The notes under the pieces were generated by a model. The model did no database searches. It was given only the letters and a program-made list of their open reading frames with translations, and was not told the DNA's origin. This document shows positions 8,859 to 24,785 of a DNA stretch of 64,000 nucleotides, one piece after another; position 1 is the stretch's first letter; each line of letters opens with the position of its first letter. The stretch comes from Microbulbifer variabilis (GTDB taxonomy: Bacteria > Pseudomonadota > Gammaproteobacteria > Pseudomonadales > Cellvibrionaceae): positions 248,001 to 312,000 of the forward strand of contig NZ_CP092418.1 in the NCBI RefSeq assembly GCF_023716485.1. Reading direction: 5' to 3'. Both the position numbers and the translations under genes were made by a program.

Positions 8859-11543
8859 TTAGAAAAGCTCTTCGGGTGGTGGCTCACTCGATCGGTCCCG
8901 GCCCGGCATCTCATCGTCGGAGTATCTGGAGCGATAGGGGTTGTAGGCCTCGCGCCCGGGTACCCTATTGGTGCGGAATATCTCAAACATGCCGCCATAG
9001 GAGGTACGTAGGCCGTTCTTGGGGTTGATACGCACGGTCGTTATGCTATCTGGCTGGGGCAGGTGACGCTCGGGCAAGCCCTCCAGGGCAGTACTCATAA
9101 AATCTATCCAGATAGGCAGCGCCGCAGAGCCACCGTACTCATTCTTACCGAGTTCGCCGTAAGAGTCGAAACCCACCCAAGCACTGGTGGCAAGGTAGGG
9201 GCTATAACCTGAGAACCATGCGTCGCGCGGGCCGTTGGTTGTTCCCGTCTTACCAGCGATATCACCGCGCTTCATAGCGAGGGCGCGTCGGCCGGTGCCT
9301 TTTTTTATCACATCCTTGAGAATGGAATCCATGATGTAAGCCGTCTCCGGGGTCATGGCGCGCGGTGCCAGGGGGCGTGCCTGGAGCTTGGATGAATCCA
9401 GTGGGCCAACCGGGAGTACTTTCAGCTCGGGAGGCTCTTTGCCTTGGTCCGGGCCCTCTTCACCGGGCTGAATTGCCGCTAGGTTGAGTGGCTCCTGATT
9501 ATTGAACCCTTGGGACTCACTGCCAGGCTCAGGACAGTCATTGCACACAGTGAGTGGTAGGGCCTGGTAGAGGGTTTCGCCATTTACATCTAAAACCCGG
9601 TCAACAAGATAGGGTTCCACTCGATAGCCACCATTGGCGAAAGCTGCATAGCCACGCACCATTTCTAGGGGCGTCAGGGCCGAGCTGCCCAGTGCGATGG
9701 TTAGGTTGCGCGCCAATTTACTGCGGTCAAAGCCGAAGCCCTCGACAAAACCGAGGGCGTAATCGAGCCCCAGTGCCTGCAGCAGGCGAATGGAGACCAT
9801 GTTACGTGACTTATACAGAGCCATACGCAGGCGGGTGGGGCCAAGGAAAGTGCCGCCATCATTCTCCGGGCGCCACACATCTTGCAGATTGGTTTCCTCG
9901 AAGATTATTGGGGCGTCGTTAATCACACTGGCGGCGGTATAGCCGCGCTCGATAGCCGAAGCGTAGATAAATGGCTTGAAACTGGAGCCAGGTTGCCGCG
10001 CCGCCTGGGTGACGCGATTGAAGTGGCTCTGGCGGAAGTCATAACCACCTACTAAGGCGCGTATGGCGCCGTCTTGGGGATCGATGGAGACTAGGGCTCC
10101 TTGGGCCGATGGCACTTGGGTTAGCTCCCATTCCTCAGTAATTTGTGGCTCCAGGGGGCTGGAAGAGACCTCTTCGGGCTCTGCAAATGGATCGGGGTTG
10201 GGTGTGTCTTCAAAGGCGCTAGCAAGTTGGGTTGCCCCACCTGCGCTGGTAGGTTTGTCCTGGGAGCCGATAACCTCAGTGTGCTTAATCTCAATGCGGC
10301 GTAGGCGCACCACATCACCAGGTGCAAACATCTTCTCAGCAGACTGTAAGCGTGGTCCTCGTGAGCTTTCAGTAATATAGGGACGAATGGAGTCGAGCCC
10401 ATTCTCCCAGGGAACCTCGACCACACGGCGGTCGCGCAGCTGTACTTGCAACAGCTTTGGCTCCACCGCAGTGACTACCCCAGGCTCAAGCCCACCCAGC
10501 ACAGGGATTTCATTGAGCAGATCAATCAGTTGGTCACTGTCATGCAGCAATTCCGGTGGCAGTCGCTGTTCCGGGCCACGATAACCGTGGCGTGAATCGT
10601 AGGTTTCGAGGCCGTGTTGCAGTGCCCTGCGCGCCTGGTCCTGCAGGCGGCTGTTGACCGTGGTGATGACCTGATAGCCATCGGTGTAGGCACTGTCGCC
10701 AAAAAGCTCAACAGCTTCTTTACGCGCCATTTCGGCTATATAGGGGGCATCCAGATCCAGATCGCGGCTGTGGTAGCTAGCGGTCACCGGTGCGGTAATG
10801 GAGTGCTTGTACTCATCCTGATCGATGTATCCTAGGTCGAGCATGCGCTTCAAAATCCAGTTACGGCGCACCAGGGCCCGAGTGGGGTTGGCGATGGGGT
10901 TGAAGGTGGAGGGGGCCTTGGGCAGCCCCGCCATCATTGCCCATTGCGCCATACTCAGGTCCTTGATGTCACGACCGTAGTAAACATGTGCGGCAGCCTG
11001 AAAGCCATAGGCGCGGTTACCCAGGAATATTTTGTTGATATAGAGTTCCAGAATCTCATCTTTGCTGAGTTCGCGCTCAATTTGCAGTGATAAGAGGATC
11101 TCATTGAACTTGCGGATAAAACGCTGCTCACGGCTTAGGAAGAAATTGCGCGCCACCTGCATGGTTAAGGTACTACCACCAGACTGGATTGAGCCGGTCT
11201 GCACCAGCTGTGAAGCTGCCCGCATCAAACCCTTAATCGAAACCCCACTGTGTGAGTAGAAGCTCGCATCCTCTGCTGCCAGTATTGCCTTGATAAATGG
11301 TTCTGGCGTTTGTTCGATGGTAATAGGGTTGCGCCGTTTCTCGCCAAACTCACCTATCAGTTTCATGTCTTGTGAATAGACGCGCAGTGGGGTCTGTAGG
11401 CGAATATCCCGCAGGCTTTCGACTGAGGGTAGCCCGGGTTTCAGGTAGAGGTAAATGCTGGCGAAAACCATGGCTGCGCCGGCTGCTCCGGCGAGGCAAA
11501 GCCAGAGCAGCGCTAGTAGACGATTTCGGGCTTTTACTGTCAT
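8859..11543 (-). CDS. mrcA: Penicillin-binding protein 1A (bifunctional peptidoglycan synthase)
   Basis: Class A PBP of 894 aa that polymerises glycan strands and cross-links peptides at the outer face of the inner membrane. A short cytoplasmic tail and one signal-anchor helix (residues about 8-34) come first. The glycosyltransferase domain follows, with catalytic Glu91 in AAEDASFYSHSG and the motif GGSTLTMQVARNFFLSRE. An inserted OB-like region lies around residues 300-460. The transpeptidase has SxxK at Ser520-Lys523 (GSSFKPF), SxN in KSRNMVS, and KTG in GKTGTTN. Divergent transcription from pilM is the arrangement known for ponA-pilMNOPQ in Pseudomonas. The C-terminus is rich in Pro, Ser and Glu. 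All catalytic motifs are intact. Confidence 0.96.
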   Translation of the reverse strand: MTVKARNRLLALLWLCLAGAAGAAMVFASIYLYLKPGLPSVESLRDIRLQTPLRVYSQDMKLIGEFGEKRRNPITIEQTPEPFIKAILAAEDASFYSHSGVSIKGLMRAASQLVQTGSIQSGGSTLTMQVARNFFLSREQRFIRKFNEILLSLQIERELSKDEILELYINKIFLGNRAYGFQAAAHVYYGRDIKDLSMAQWAMMAGLPKAPSTFNPIANPTRALVRRNWILKRMLDLGYIDQDEYKHSITAPVTASYHSRDLDLDAPYIAEMARKEAVELFGDSAYTDGYQVITTVNSRLQDQARRALQHGLETYDSRHGYRGPEQRLPPELLHDSDQLIDLLNEIPVLGGLEPGVVTAVEPKLLQVQLRDRRVVEVPWENGLDSIRPYITESSRGPRLQSAEKMFAPGDVVRLRRIEIKHTEVIGSQDKPTSAGGATQLASAFEDTPNPDPFAEPEEVSSSPLEPQITEEWELTQVPSAQGALVSIDPQDGAIRALVGGYDFRQSHFNRVTQAARQPGSSFKPFIYASAIERGYTAASVINDAPIIFEETNLQDVWRPENDGGTFLGPTRLRMALYKSRNMVSIRLLQALGLDYALGFVEGFGFDRSKLARNLTIALGSSALTPLEMVRGYAAFANGGYRVEPYLVDRVLDVNGETLYQALPLTVCNDCPEPGSESQGFNNQEPLNLAAIQPGEEGPDQGKEPPELKVLPVGPLDSSKLQARPLAPRAMTPETAYIMDSILKDVIKKGTGRRALAMKRGDIAGKTGTTNGPRDAWFSGYSPYLATSAWVGFDSYGELGKNEYGGSAALPIWIDFMSTALEGLPERHLPQPDSITTVRINPKNGLRTSYGGMFEIFRTNRVPGREAYNPYRSRYSDDEMPGRDRSSEPPPEELF

Positions 11544-11585
11544 GAAACTACTTCTGTGTACTTCATTTGTATGATTCGGTGAATA

Positions 11586-11591
11586 ATTATA
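11586..11591 (-). promoter_or_regulatory. Possible -10 element for mrcA
   Basis: Read on the minus strand this is a perfect TATAAT hexamer 42 bp upstream of the mrcA start codon. No convincing -35 element is seen at the expected spacing, so the call is weak. Confidence 0.3.
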
Positions 11592-11626
11592 CGAATATTG
11601 TGCGCTATTACCTATGCAAATGCCGG

Positions 11627-11654
11627 TTGAAGCGGTAATTTAAAGTGCTATAAC
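11627..11654 (+). promoter_or_regulatory. Candidate sigma70 promoter of pilMNOPQ
   Basis: TTGAAG at 11627-11632 and TATAAC at 11649-11654 are separated by 16 bp and lie about 36 bp before the pilM ATG. The position in the divergent mrcA/pilM intergenic region fits an operon promoter. It is inferred from sequence only. Confidence 0.5.
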
Positions 11655-11669
11655 ATCAAACTTTCATAA

Positions 11670-12767
<1,098 letters not shown>

Positions 12768-12768
12768 G

Positions 12769-13359
12769 ATGGCCAAGATTAATCTACTCCCCTGGCGCCA
12801 GGAATATCGCGCACAAAAGCAGAAAGAGTTTCAGCAAGTATTAGTGTTGGTGATTATTGCTGCTGCGGCGTCGGTTTTTCTTTGGATGAAAACGGTTGAT
12901 CGGCAAGTCGCTACCCAGAATGAGCGCAATCAGATACTGCAGGTCAAGATTAATGCTCTAGATAAACAGGTAAGTGAGATTAAGGACCTGAAAAAGCGCC
13001 GCCAGGAACTGATTGATCGAATGCGGGTGATTCAGGAGCTCCAGGGGAACCGTCCTCTAGCTGTTCGTTATTTTGATGAGCTGGTACAGGCAACTCCTGA
13101 GGGGCTTTGGCTCCTTGAACTTACCCGCAAAGGTTCTCAATTGGAGTTGTCAGGAATTGCAGAATCCAACAACCGTGTATCATCTTTTATGCGCAATTTG
13201 GACCAGTCCGACTGGTATGAATCTCCAAACTTAACGGATGTTACTGCTAGCCCTGAGTATGGGGAACAAGCGAGTGCTTTTCAGTTAACAGTAAATTTGA
13301 GTGGTCGTAAGAGTGACGATGCTAACGATAGTGATTTAACTACCACTGGCGTTGAGTAA
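12769..13359 (+). CDS. pilN: PilN, type IV pilus inner-membrane alignment protein
   Basis: Bitopic membrane protein of 196 aa. The cytoplasmic tail begins MAKINLLPWRQEYR, which contains the conserved INLLPWR motif that binds PilM. One transmembrane helix (residues about 24-42) follows, then a periplasmic coiled coil (about 44-85) and a ferredoxin-like domain that pairs with PilO. It starts one base after pilM stops, so translation is probably coupled. From its middle on, the DNA is visibly richer in A and T than pilM. Confidence 0.95.
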   Translation: MAKINLLPWRQEYRAQKQKEFQQVLVLVIIAAAASVFLWMKTVDRQVATQNERNQILQVKINALDKQVSEIKDLKKRRQELIDRMRVIQELQGNRPLAVRYFDELVQATPEGLWLLELTRKGSQLELSGIAESNNRVSSFMRNLDQSDWYESPNLTDVTASPEYGEQASAFQLTVNLSGRKSDDANDSDLTTTGVE

Positions 13360-13371
13360 AGGAATTATATA

Positions 13372-13992
13372 ATGGCATTCGCAGAAACTCTTAAGCAACT
13401 CCAAGATGTAGATATTAATGACATCGACTTTTCAAGAGTTGGGGTCTGGCCGATAGCTGGTCGTATTACTCTCTTAATCATTGTTTCAGCAGTTTTGGTT
13501 TTTATTGGGTATTACCTCTGGATAGGTGATCTTTATAACAGCCTGGAACGTGCGCAGAATAAAGAGAAAGAGCTGTTTTTGCAGTTTGAAAACAAGCAAT
13601 TTGAGGCTGCAAATCTTGATGCGTATCGTGAGCAACTAAGGGAGATGGAGGGCACCTTTGGCGCACTGCTAAAGCAACTACCAAAAGATACAGAAGTTCC
13701 AGGATTGTTAGAGGATATTGATGAGTATGGAAGAGGTAGCGGCCTAACGATCGAAAAAGTTGCTCTGGAAAGTGAGTTGGTTGGAGAGTTTTATGTTGAG
13801 CTGCCAATTCGTATAGAGGTTCAAGGGGGGTACCATGAATTTGGTTCTTTCGTGAGTGGTATTGCTGGAATGCCTAGGATTGTAACTCTTCATGATTTTA
13901 CTATCTCAACCAACCGAGATAGTGGTGGGCTGCTTGATATGGTTATCAATGCAAAAACCTACCGCTATAAAGATCAGGAGGATGAGGAGTGA
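13372..13992 (+). CDS. pilO: PilO, type IV pilus inner-membrane alignment protein
   Basis: Bitopic inner-membrane protein of 206 aa that forms heterodimers with PilN and connects to PilP. It has a cytoplasmic head of about 30 residues (TLKQLQDVDINDIDFSRVG), a transmembrane helix (about 32-50), a coiled coil (about 55-95) and a periplasmic ferredoxin-like domain with VELPIRIEVQGGYHEFGSF. An AAGGAATT ribosome site precedes the ATG. The stop overlaps the GTG of pilP. Codons are markedly AT-biased compared with pilM and aroB. Confidence 0.95.
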   Translation: MAFAETLKQLQDVDINDIDFSRVGVWPIAGRITLLIIVSAVLVFIGYYLWIGDLYNSLERAQNKEKELFLQFENKQFEAANLDAYREQLREMEGTFGALLKQLPKDTEVPGLLEDIDEYGRGSGLTIEKVALESELVGEFYVELPIRIEVQGGYHEFGSFVSGIAGMPRIVTLHDFTISTNRDSGGLLDMVINAKTYRYKDQEDEE

Positions 13993-14519
13993 CAAAAAAA
14001 ACAGCCATCGTAGCTACACTTTTAGCGGTTTCTGCTTGCAGTATGAATGTAGATCAAAATGATTTACATCAAAGAATGGCCGAGGTTGAGCGGAGGCCTA
14101 AAGGTCAAATTGAGCCTATCCCAACGTTTACGCCATATAGCCCATATATTTATAGTGCCGCTGCTCAAAGGAGTCCATTTACTCGCCCTGTTTTGGAGTC
14201 TGATCAGCGATTAGTTGGTAGAAGACTTGAAATAGCACCTGATCTAAGTAGGCGTAGAGAGTTGCTTGAAAGTATTAACTTTGATGCTTTGGCAATGGTG
14301 GGCACAATTTCCCGTGATGGCCAGTTATGGGCCCTGATTGATGATGGCAATGGTGGAATTCACAGAGTAACTGTGGGGAACTACTTGGGGAAAAATCACG
14401 GGCGAGTTGTGAGCGCTACACCCACGCAACTCGATGTGTTGGAAATTATACCGGATGGTACCGGGGGCTGGATTGAGAGGCCACGTGCACTCGCGCTGGA
14501 AGAGAAGGACAACGGATAA
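13989..14519 (+). CDS. pilP: PilP, type IV pilus lipoprotein linking PilNO to the secretin
   Basis: Inner-membrane lipoprotein of 176 aa. A GTG start overlaps the pilO stop (GTGA). The N-terminal signal ends in a lipobox, LAVSAC, with Cys17 as the probable lipidated residue. A flexible Pro-rich stretch follows (residues about 35-65, PIPTFTPYSPYIYS), and then the C-terminal beta domain that binds the N domains of PilQ, with the motif LWALIDDGNGGIHRVTVGNYLG. The stop overlaps the pilQ ATG (TAATG), which suggests coupled translation. Confidence 0.95.
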   Translation: MTKKTAIVATLLAVSACSMNVDQNDLHQRMAEVERRPKGQIEPIPTFTPYSPYIYSAAAQRSPFTRPVLESDQRLVGRRLEIAPDLSRRRELLESINFDALAMVGTISRDGQLWALIDDGNGGIHRVTVGNYLGKNHGRVVSATPTQLDVLEIIPDGTGGWIERPRALALEEKDNG

Positions 14520-16708
14520 TGATTAATAAGCAGTTTGCTAAGTGTTTGGCACCGTTTCAGATTTTACTGCTCGCTGTATTGATGGTTCCTGCGGCGTTAC
14601 AAGCGCAGGTGAATCAACTGAACGATATACAGTTTTCAGAGCTTCCCGGTGGCCGGGTTCAGCTGCGTTTAACTTTCACTGAGGAGCCTCCAGAGCCCAC
14701 TGGATACACAATTGAGCAACCGGCTCGGATTGTGATGGATTTTGCCGGTGTTGAAAGTGTGCTACCACAAAAGAAATATTCACTGGGAATAGGTGCCGCT
14801 CGCAGCGCTGTGGTAGTTTCCAGTGAGGGGAGAACTCGCCTAATTGTTAATCTGGATCAACTGCCGGTATACACCAGTGAACGCCATGGTAGCCAGCTCG
14901 TGATGGAGATTGGTGAATCTGTAGTTGCGACGGCTTCATCTCCACAATCCCCCACCCATGACAGCGGCCTTAATCTTGGTGGAAACAAGCAGTTCAATGC
15001 CTTGGGTGCTATTGCTGTTAACGGGGTTGACTTCCGGCGCGGTGAAGAGGGCGAAGGTAAAGTCATTGTTAGCCTTTCTGATCCGGCAGTAAATATTGAT
15101 GTGGAACGCACCAAAGGCAAAATCTATTTGACTTTTCTGGGCGCAGAATTGCCCGAATCTCTTCGCCAGAAGCTTGACGTAACTGACTTTGCAACCCCTG
15201 TGAATGCCATTACGGTAGACTCTGATGGCCGCAATACCGTAATAGCTGTGGATCCGACAGATGCAGATTATGATTATCTCGCTTATCAAGCCGATAATCA
15301 GTACGTGTTGAGCGTAAAACCTCTGTCCGCAGCGGAAATTCGCGAGAAGGAGAAAGAGTTTCAATTCACAGGGAAAAAGCTTTCGTTAAACTTCCAAGAT
15401 ATTGAAGTTCGTTCCGTGCTCCAAATTATTGCTGACTTTACTGATCTCAATCTGGTGGCAAGTGACACCGTACAGGGGCGAATCACATTACGGCTTGATG
15501 GAGTGCCTTGGGATCAGGCCTTGAATTTGATTCTTAAGGCCAAGGGCTTGGATAAGCGCCAGGAAGGTAGCGTCATTATGGTAGCTCCAGCTGCTGAGAT
15601 TGCAGAAAGAGAGCGCCAGGAATTGGAGAGCCGTAGGCAATTGCAGGAGCTGGCTCCACTAAGAACTGAATATATTAGTGTGCGCTATGCTGATGCCGGA
15701 GAGCTGTTTACATTATTTTCTGGTCAGCAGACGGATGATCAAGGAAAGGGCAATTTTGCTGGGGGTAAACAAGACGCTAATCAAGCAAGTATTTTGTCAG
15801 CCCGTGGTAGTGCAATTGTAGATGAGCGAACCAATACAATTATCCTTACAGATACAGAAGAAAAAATCGCACAGTTTCGGGAACTGATAGAAGTTATAGA
15901 TGTGCCTATTCGTCAGGTGATGATTGAGGCCAGGATCGTCACTGCAAATAGTGAGTTCGAGCGCGAGCTCGGTGTCCAGTGGAACTATACAGGTACTCAT
16001 GATATTAACGATGACTCTGTAGTCATTGGTTCTGGAGGGCAAAATAGCGCTAGTGTTGGTGGATCTGGATTTGGACCCAGTGTCTCTTCACCGGCCAGCA
16101 CCCATGATCCTTTGCTGGTGGACTTAGGTGTTGGAACACCTGCTGGGCAACTAGCTTATGCGATATTAAAGGACAATTTTTATTTGGGTTTGGAGCTGTC
16201 TGCGATGGAAGATGTGGGCATGCTTGAGATTGTATCCCAGCCCAAAGTAGTAACTGGTGATAAACAAGAGGCGAATATCCAATCGGGAGTGGAAATACCT
16301 TACTTGGAGGCTACCTCTTCTGGTGCAGCTTCTGTGACATTTCGAGAAGCCGTTCTTGAGTTAAATGTAACACCTCAGATAACTCCAGATAACAACATAA
16401 TAATGACGCTTAATATCGAGCAGAATAGTGTTGGGGATTTGTTTAGTGTTAGTGCTAATACGGCTGTTCCTACAATTAATGTGAACACCCTAGCGACAAA
16501 AGTACTAGTCAGTAATGGCGAAACAATTGTTTTAGGCGGTGTGTTTGAGAGCAATGTTCTTGAGGGGGAGACTAAGGTACCCTTACTTGGAGACATTCCG
16601 TACATAGGTAACTTGTTTAAGAAAACTGTACGCACAGATGATAAACGTGAGATATTGATGTTTATCACCCCGCGTATTATCGAAAGTGAGACTTTTTTAT
16701 CTAAGTGA
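14519..16708 (+). CDS. pilQ: PilQ, type IV pilus outer-membrane secretin
   Basis: Subunit of the outer-membrane channel for the pilus, 729 aa. The signal peptide (about 1-29) ends ALQA-Q. Two AMIN-type peptidoglycan-binding domains lie at about 33-130 and 160-270, a secretin/TonB short N-terminal domain at about 287-360, an N1 domain around 380-470, and the secretin domain from about 480, with VPIRQVMIEARIV and the C-terminal VPLLGDIPYIGNLFKKT. The second half of the gene is AT-rich for this window. The stop TGA overlaps the aroK start. Confidence 0.96.
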   Translation: MINKQFAKCLAPFQILLLAVLMVPAALQAQVNQLNDIQFSELPGGRVQLRLTFTEEPPEPTGYTIEQPARIVMDFAGVESVLPQKKYSLGIGAARSAVVVSSEGRTRLIVNLDQLPVYTSERHGSQLVMEIGESVVATASSPQSPTHDSGLNLGGNKQFNALGAIAVNGVDFRRGEEGEGKVIVSLSDPAVNIDVERTKGKIYLTFLGAELPESLRQKLDVTDFATPVNAITVDSDGRNTVIAVDPTDADYDYLAYQADNQYVLSVKPLSAAEIREKEKEFQFTGKKLSLNFQDIEVRSVLQIIADFTDLNLVASDTVQGRITLRLDGVPWDQALNLILKAKGLDKRQEGSVIMVAPAAEIAERERQELESRRQLQELAPLRTEYISVRYADAGELFTLFSGQQTDDQGKGNFAGGKQDANQASILSARGSAIVDERTNTIILTDTEEKIAQFRELIEVIDVPIRQVMIEARIVTANSEFERELGVQWNYTGTHDINDDSVVIGSGGQNSASVGGSGFGPSVSSPASTHDPLLVDLGVGTPAGQLAYAILKDNFYLGLELSAMEDVGMLEIVSQPKVVTGDKQEANIQSGVEIPYLEATSSGAASVTFREAVLELNVTPQITPDNNIIMTLNIEQNSVGDLFSVSANTAVPTINVNTLATKVLVSNGETIVLGGVFESNVLEGETKVPLLGDIPYIGNLFKKTVRTDDKREILMFITPRIIESETFLSK

Positions 16709-17229
16709 TTAACCGCTCCATCTTTTTAGTCGGCCCCATGGGGGCCGGCAAATCCACGATTGGCAGGTTGTTAGCGGCACAATTGCAGCTGCCTTTTGCT
16801 GATACCGATAAAGTCCTGGAAGAGCGCACAGGGGCAGATATCCCCTGGATATTTGATGTAGAAGGCGAAGCCGGCTTTCGTCGACGCGAGAGTGAAGTGC
16901 TCGAAGAACTTTGTCTGGGTCCCCACCAAGTTATCGGCACCGGTGGTGGCATCGTTCTACTGGAGGAAAACCGGCGGTTGCTGCAAAAGTTTGGTCATGT
17001 GATTTATTTACAGGCCGGGGTAGAGCAGTTGCTGGAACGCACTTCCAAGAACAGTAACCGCCCTCTTTTACGAGTGCCCAATCCACGCGCGCGTATTGAA
17101 GAAATTTTACAAGAACGCGCCCCTCTTTATCGCGAAGTTGCGGATGTTATCTGCGACACTGATGACCTGACCCCCAAGCAAGCATCAGCCCTGGTAGCTG
17201 AGCGCCTTATGGAAAGCCTCTCCCAATAA
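16705..17229 (+). CDS. aroK: Shikimate kinase
   Basis: Phosphorylates shikimate at O3 with ATP, a step of the aromatic amino-acid pathway. The product of 174 aa has a P-loop at GPMGAGKSTIG (residues about 9-19), a shikimate-binding DTD in FADTDKV, and the GTGGGIV loop near residues 78-84. The GTG start overlaps the pilQ stop (GTGA), and I see no good ribosome site of its own, so expression probably depends on translational coupling to pilQ. aroB follows 79 bp downstream, the usual gammaproteobacterial order. Confidence 0.96.
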   Translation: MINRSIFLVGPMGAGKSTIGRLLAAQLQLPFADTDKVLEERTGADIPWIFDVEGEAGFRRRESEVLEELCLGPHQVIGTGGGIVLLEENRRLLQKFGHVIYLQAGVEQLLERTSKNSNRPLLRVPNPRARIEEILQERAPLYREVADVICDTDDLTPKQASALVAERLMESLSQ

Positions 17230-17308
17230 CCCCTTTTTCACTCTGTGCTAAAGTGCGTCTCATTAACTCAATGCGCTACATATTGGCGCTAGTGGGAAGG
17301 AGAGCATT

Positions 17309-18394
17309 GTGCACTGTTTTAATGTGGAACTGGGGGAGCGCAGTTACCCCATTGTCATTGGGTCCAAGTTATTAGCCGACTCACAATATTTACTGCCCTA
17401 TTTACGTGGGCGCCAGATCTGTGTGGTTACAAATGAGACAGTGGCTCCCCTGTATTTGTCCCGCTTACTGGATGGGCTCTCTGATTTCGATAAGGTTGAT
17501 GTTGTCGAACTACCCGACGGGGAAGCCTTCAAGACTCTGGATACCGTCAATCGAATTTTTGACGCTCTATTGGAACAGCGTCACAACCGCACGACTACGC
17601 TAATTGCCCTAGGGGGTGGTGTTGTGGGAGATATGTGTGGATTTGCCGCTGCCTGTTATCAGCGCGGCGTCGATTTTATTCAGGTGCCCACTACACTCCT
17701 TGCCCAGGTGGACTCCTCTGTGGGAGGTAAGACTGGCGTCAATCACCCGCTAGGTAAAAACATGATTGGGGCTTTTTACCAGCCCCGGCTAGTACTTGCC
17801 GATATGGATACATTGACGACCCTGCCAGATCGTGAATTCTCAGCAGGCATAGCTGAAGTAATCAAGTATGGCCTGATCTGTGATGCACCATTTTTCCACT
17901 GGATAGAGACCAATATCGATGCACTCTTATCGCGAGATCCCAAGGCTTTGGCTTATGCCGTGGATCGTTGCTGTCGTGATAAGGCAGAGGTTGTGGCTAG
18001 TGATGAGCGTGAGGCAGGCCGCCGTGCCATATTAAACTTTGGTCATACCTTTGGACATGCAATTGAGACTGTGCAGGGCTACGGGCGTTGGTTGCATGGT
18101 GAGGCGGTGGCCGCAGGAATGGTGATGGCCCTGGAGCTCTCGCATTTACTGGGAGACGTGGACGGTGAATTGGTACAGCGTGTTCGTCAGTTGCTGCAAA
18201 AAGCCCAGTTGCCGCAGCAGTCTCCCGCGGATATGAGTGTCGATGATTTTCTGCAAGCTATGCAGTTAGATAAGAAAGTGCTGGATGGCAAGTTGCGTTT
18301 AGTATTGCTGAGATCTTTGGGGGACGCAAAAGTTGTCGATGATACGCCTCAGGAAAAAGTTATAGATGCGCTAAGGAACTGTGGTGCCAGGTGA
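17309..18394 (+). CDS. aroB: 3-dehydroquinate synthase
   Basis: Converts DAHP to 3-dehydroquinate with NAD and a divalent metal, the second step of the shikimate pathway. The length of 361 aa is typical. The GTG start has GGAAGGAG upstream. Visible motifs are the NAD-binding [33 protein letters not shown], and metal ligands in [11 protein letters not shown] (Glu), [11 protein letters not shown] (His) and [11 protein letters not shown] (His). In Pseudomonas and enterics a SPOR/damX-type gene comes next; here it is replaced by non-coding DNA. Confidence 0.97.
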   Translation: MHCFNVELGERSYPIVIGSKLLADSQYLLPYLRGRQICVVTNETVAPLYLSRLLDGLSDFDKVDVVELPDGEAFKTLDTVNRIFDALLEQRHNRTTTLIALGGGVVGDMCGFAAACYQRGVDFIQVPTTLLAQVDSSVGGKTGVNHPLGKNMIGAFYQPRLVLADMDTLTTLPDREFSAGIAEVIKYGLICDAPFFHWIETNIDALLSRDPKALAYAVDRCCRDKAEVVASDEREAGRRAILNFGHTFGHAIETVQGYGRWLHGEAVAAGMVMALELSHLLGDVDGELVQRVRQLLQKAQLPQQSPADMSVDDFLQAMQLDKKVLDGKLRLVLLRSLGDAKVVDDTPQEKVIDALRNCGAR

Positions 18395-18589
18395 CAGGGG
18401 ATTCGCGAACTGCGCTTATTAGAGAGTACGATCACATAAAACCAAGTTGACAGGAAATAAATCTGTCTTATTTTTGTTTGGCAGTTAAAAAAACTGTGAA
18501 TTATTGAAAATGTAGTGGTGAGCAAGTAATATTGCGCGCCCCCCGGAAATAATGGCGGGGCAAAATAACCGCCAATAAGAACAATAAAG

Positions 18590-18614
18590 AAAGCCCCATT
18601 AGAGGGCTTTTTTT
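18590..18614 (+). terminator. Rho-independent terminator downstream of aroB
   Basis: AAAGCCC (18590-18596) pairs with GGGCTTT (18604-18610) around a 7-nt loop, and a run of seven T residues (18608-18614) follows. It probably ends the pilM-aroB transcript, although it could also attenuate a gltB transcript that starts further upstream. Confidence 0.8.
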
Positions 18615-18634
18615 ATCTCGGGATCTTTTACTTA

Positions 18635-18713
18635 GGGACCGCAGGAGAGCGTAGCGCGAGCGTTAAGCCATTTTTGCCCATATCAGGCCGCTATCGGCAG
18701 TGCCTGTGGTCCC
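18635..18713 (+). promoter_or_regulatory. Candidate structured leader upstream of gltB
   Basis: GGGACCGCAGG (18635-18645) can pair over 11 positions, one of them G-U, with CCTGTGGTCCC (18703-18713). The same downstream segment could instead pair as CAGGC (18684-18688) with GCCTG (18702-18706), so the two structures exclude each other. The region lies between the terminator and the gltB ribosome site. The function is unknown and I recognise no named riboswitch. Confidence 0.35.
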
Positions 18714-18738
18714 CCAATCGATAGTGACGAGGAATTCT

Positions 18739-24626
<5,888 letters not shown>

Positions 24627-24641
24627 TTTTCCCGGTTGCGG

Positions 24642-24669
24642 ATGGGAGGCTTTAAGCCTCCCATTTTTA
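24642..24669 (+). terminator. Rho-independent terminator after gltD
   Basis: ATGGGAGGCT (24642-24651) pairs perfectly with AGCCTCCCAT (24655-24664) around a TTA loop and is followed by a T-rich tract. It ends the gltBD operon. Confidence 0.92.
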
Positions 24670-24785
24670 TATCTTTGTAGAGCGGCACCAGCCCTCAACC
24701 TGCCTGGATGATATTGTTGCCAAGCTGTATCTAGTGGCCCCGCCCCCTGTACAATGGCCGTTTTTTTAGCCCGCTCGGTGTACCT

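Larger units (their letters stand above)
18395..18738. other. 344-bp non-coding region between aroB and gltB
   Basis: No ORF here resembles a protein. It holds a TTGACA at 18447-18452 inside a GACAG/CTGTC inverted repeat without a clear -10, an AT-rich stretch (18465-18520), a rho-independent terminator (18590-18614) and a possible long-range stem in the gltB leader. A DamX/SPOR gene is usual at this place in related genomes and is absent. Confidence 0.7.
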
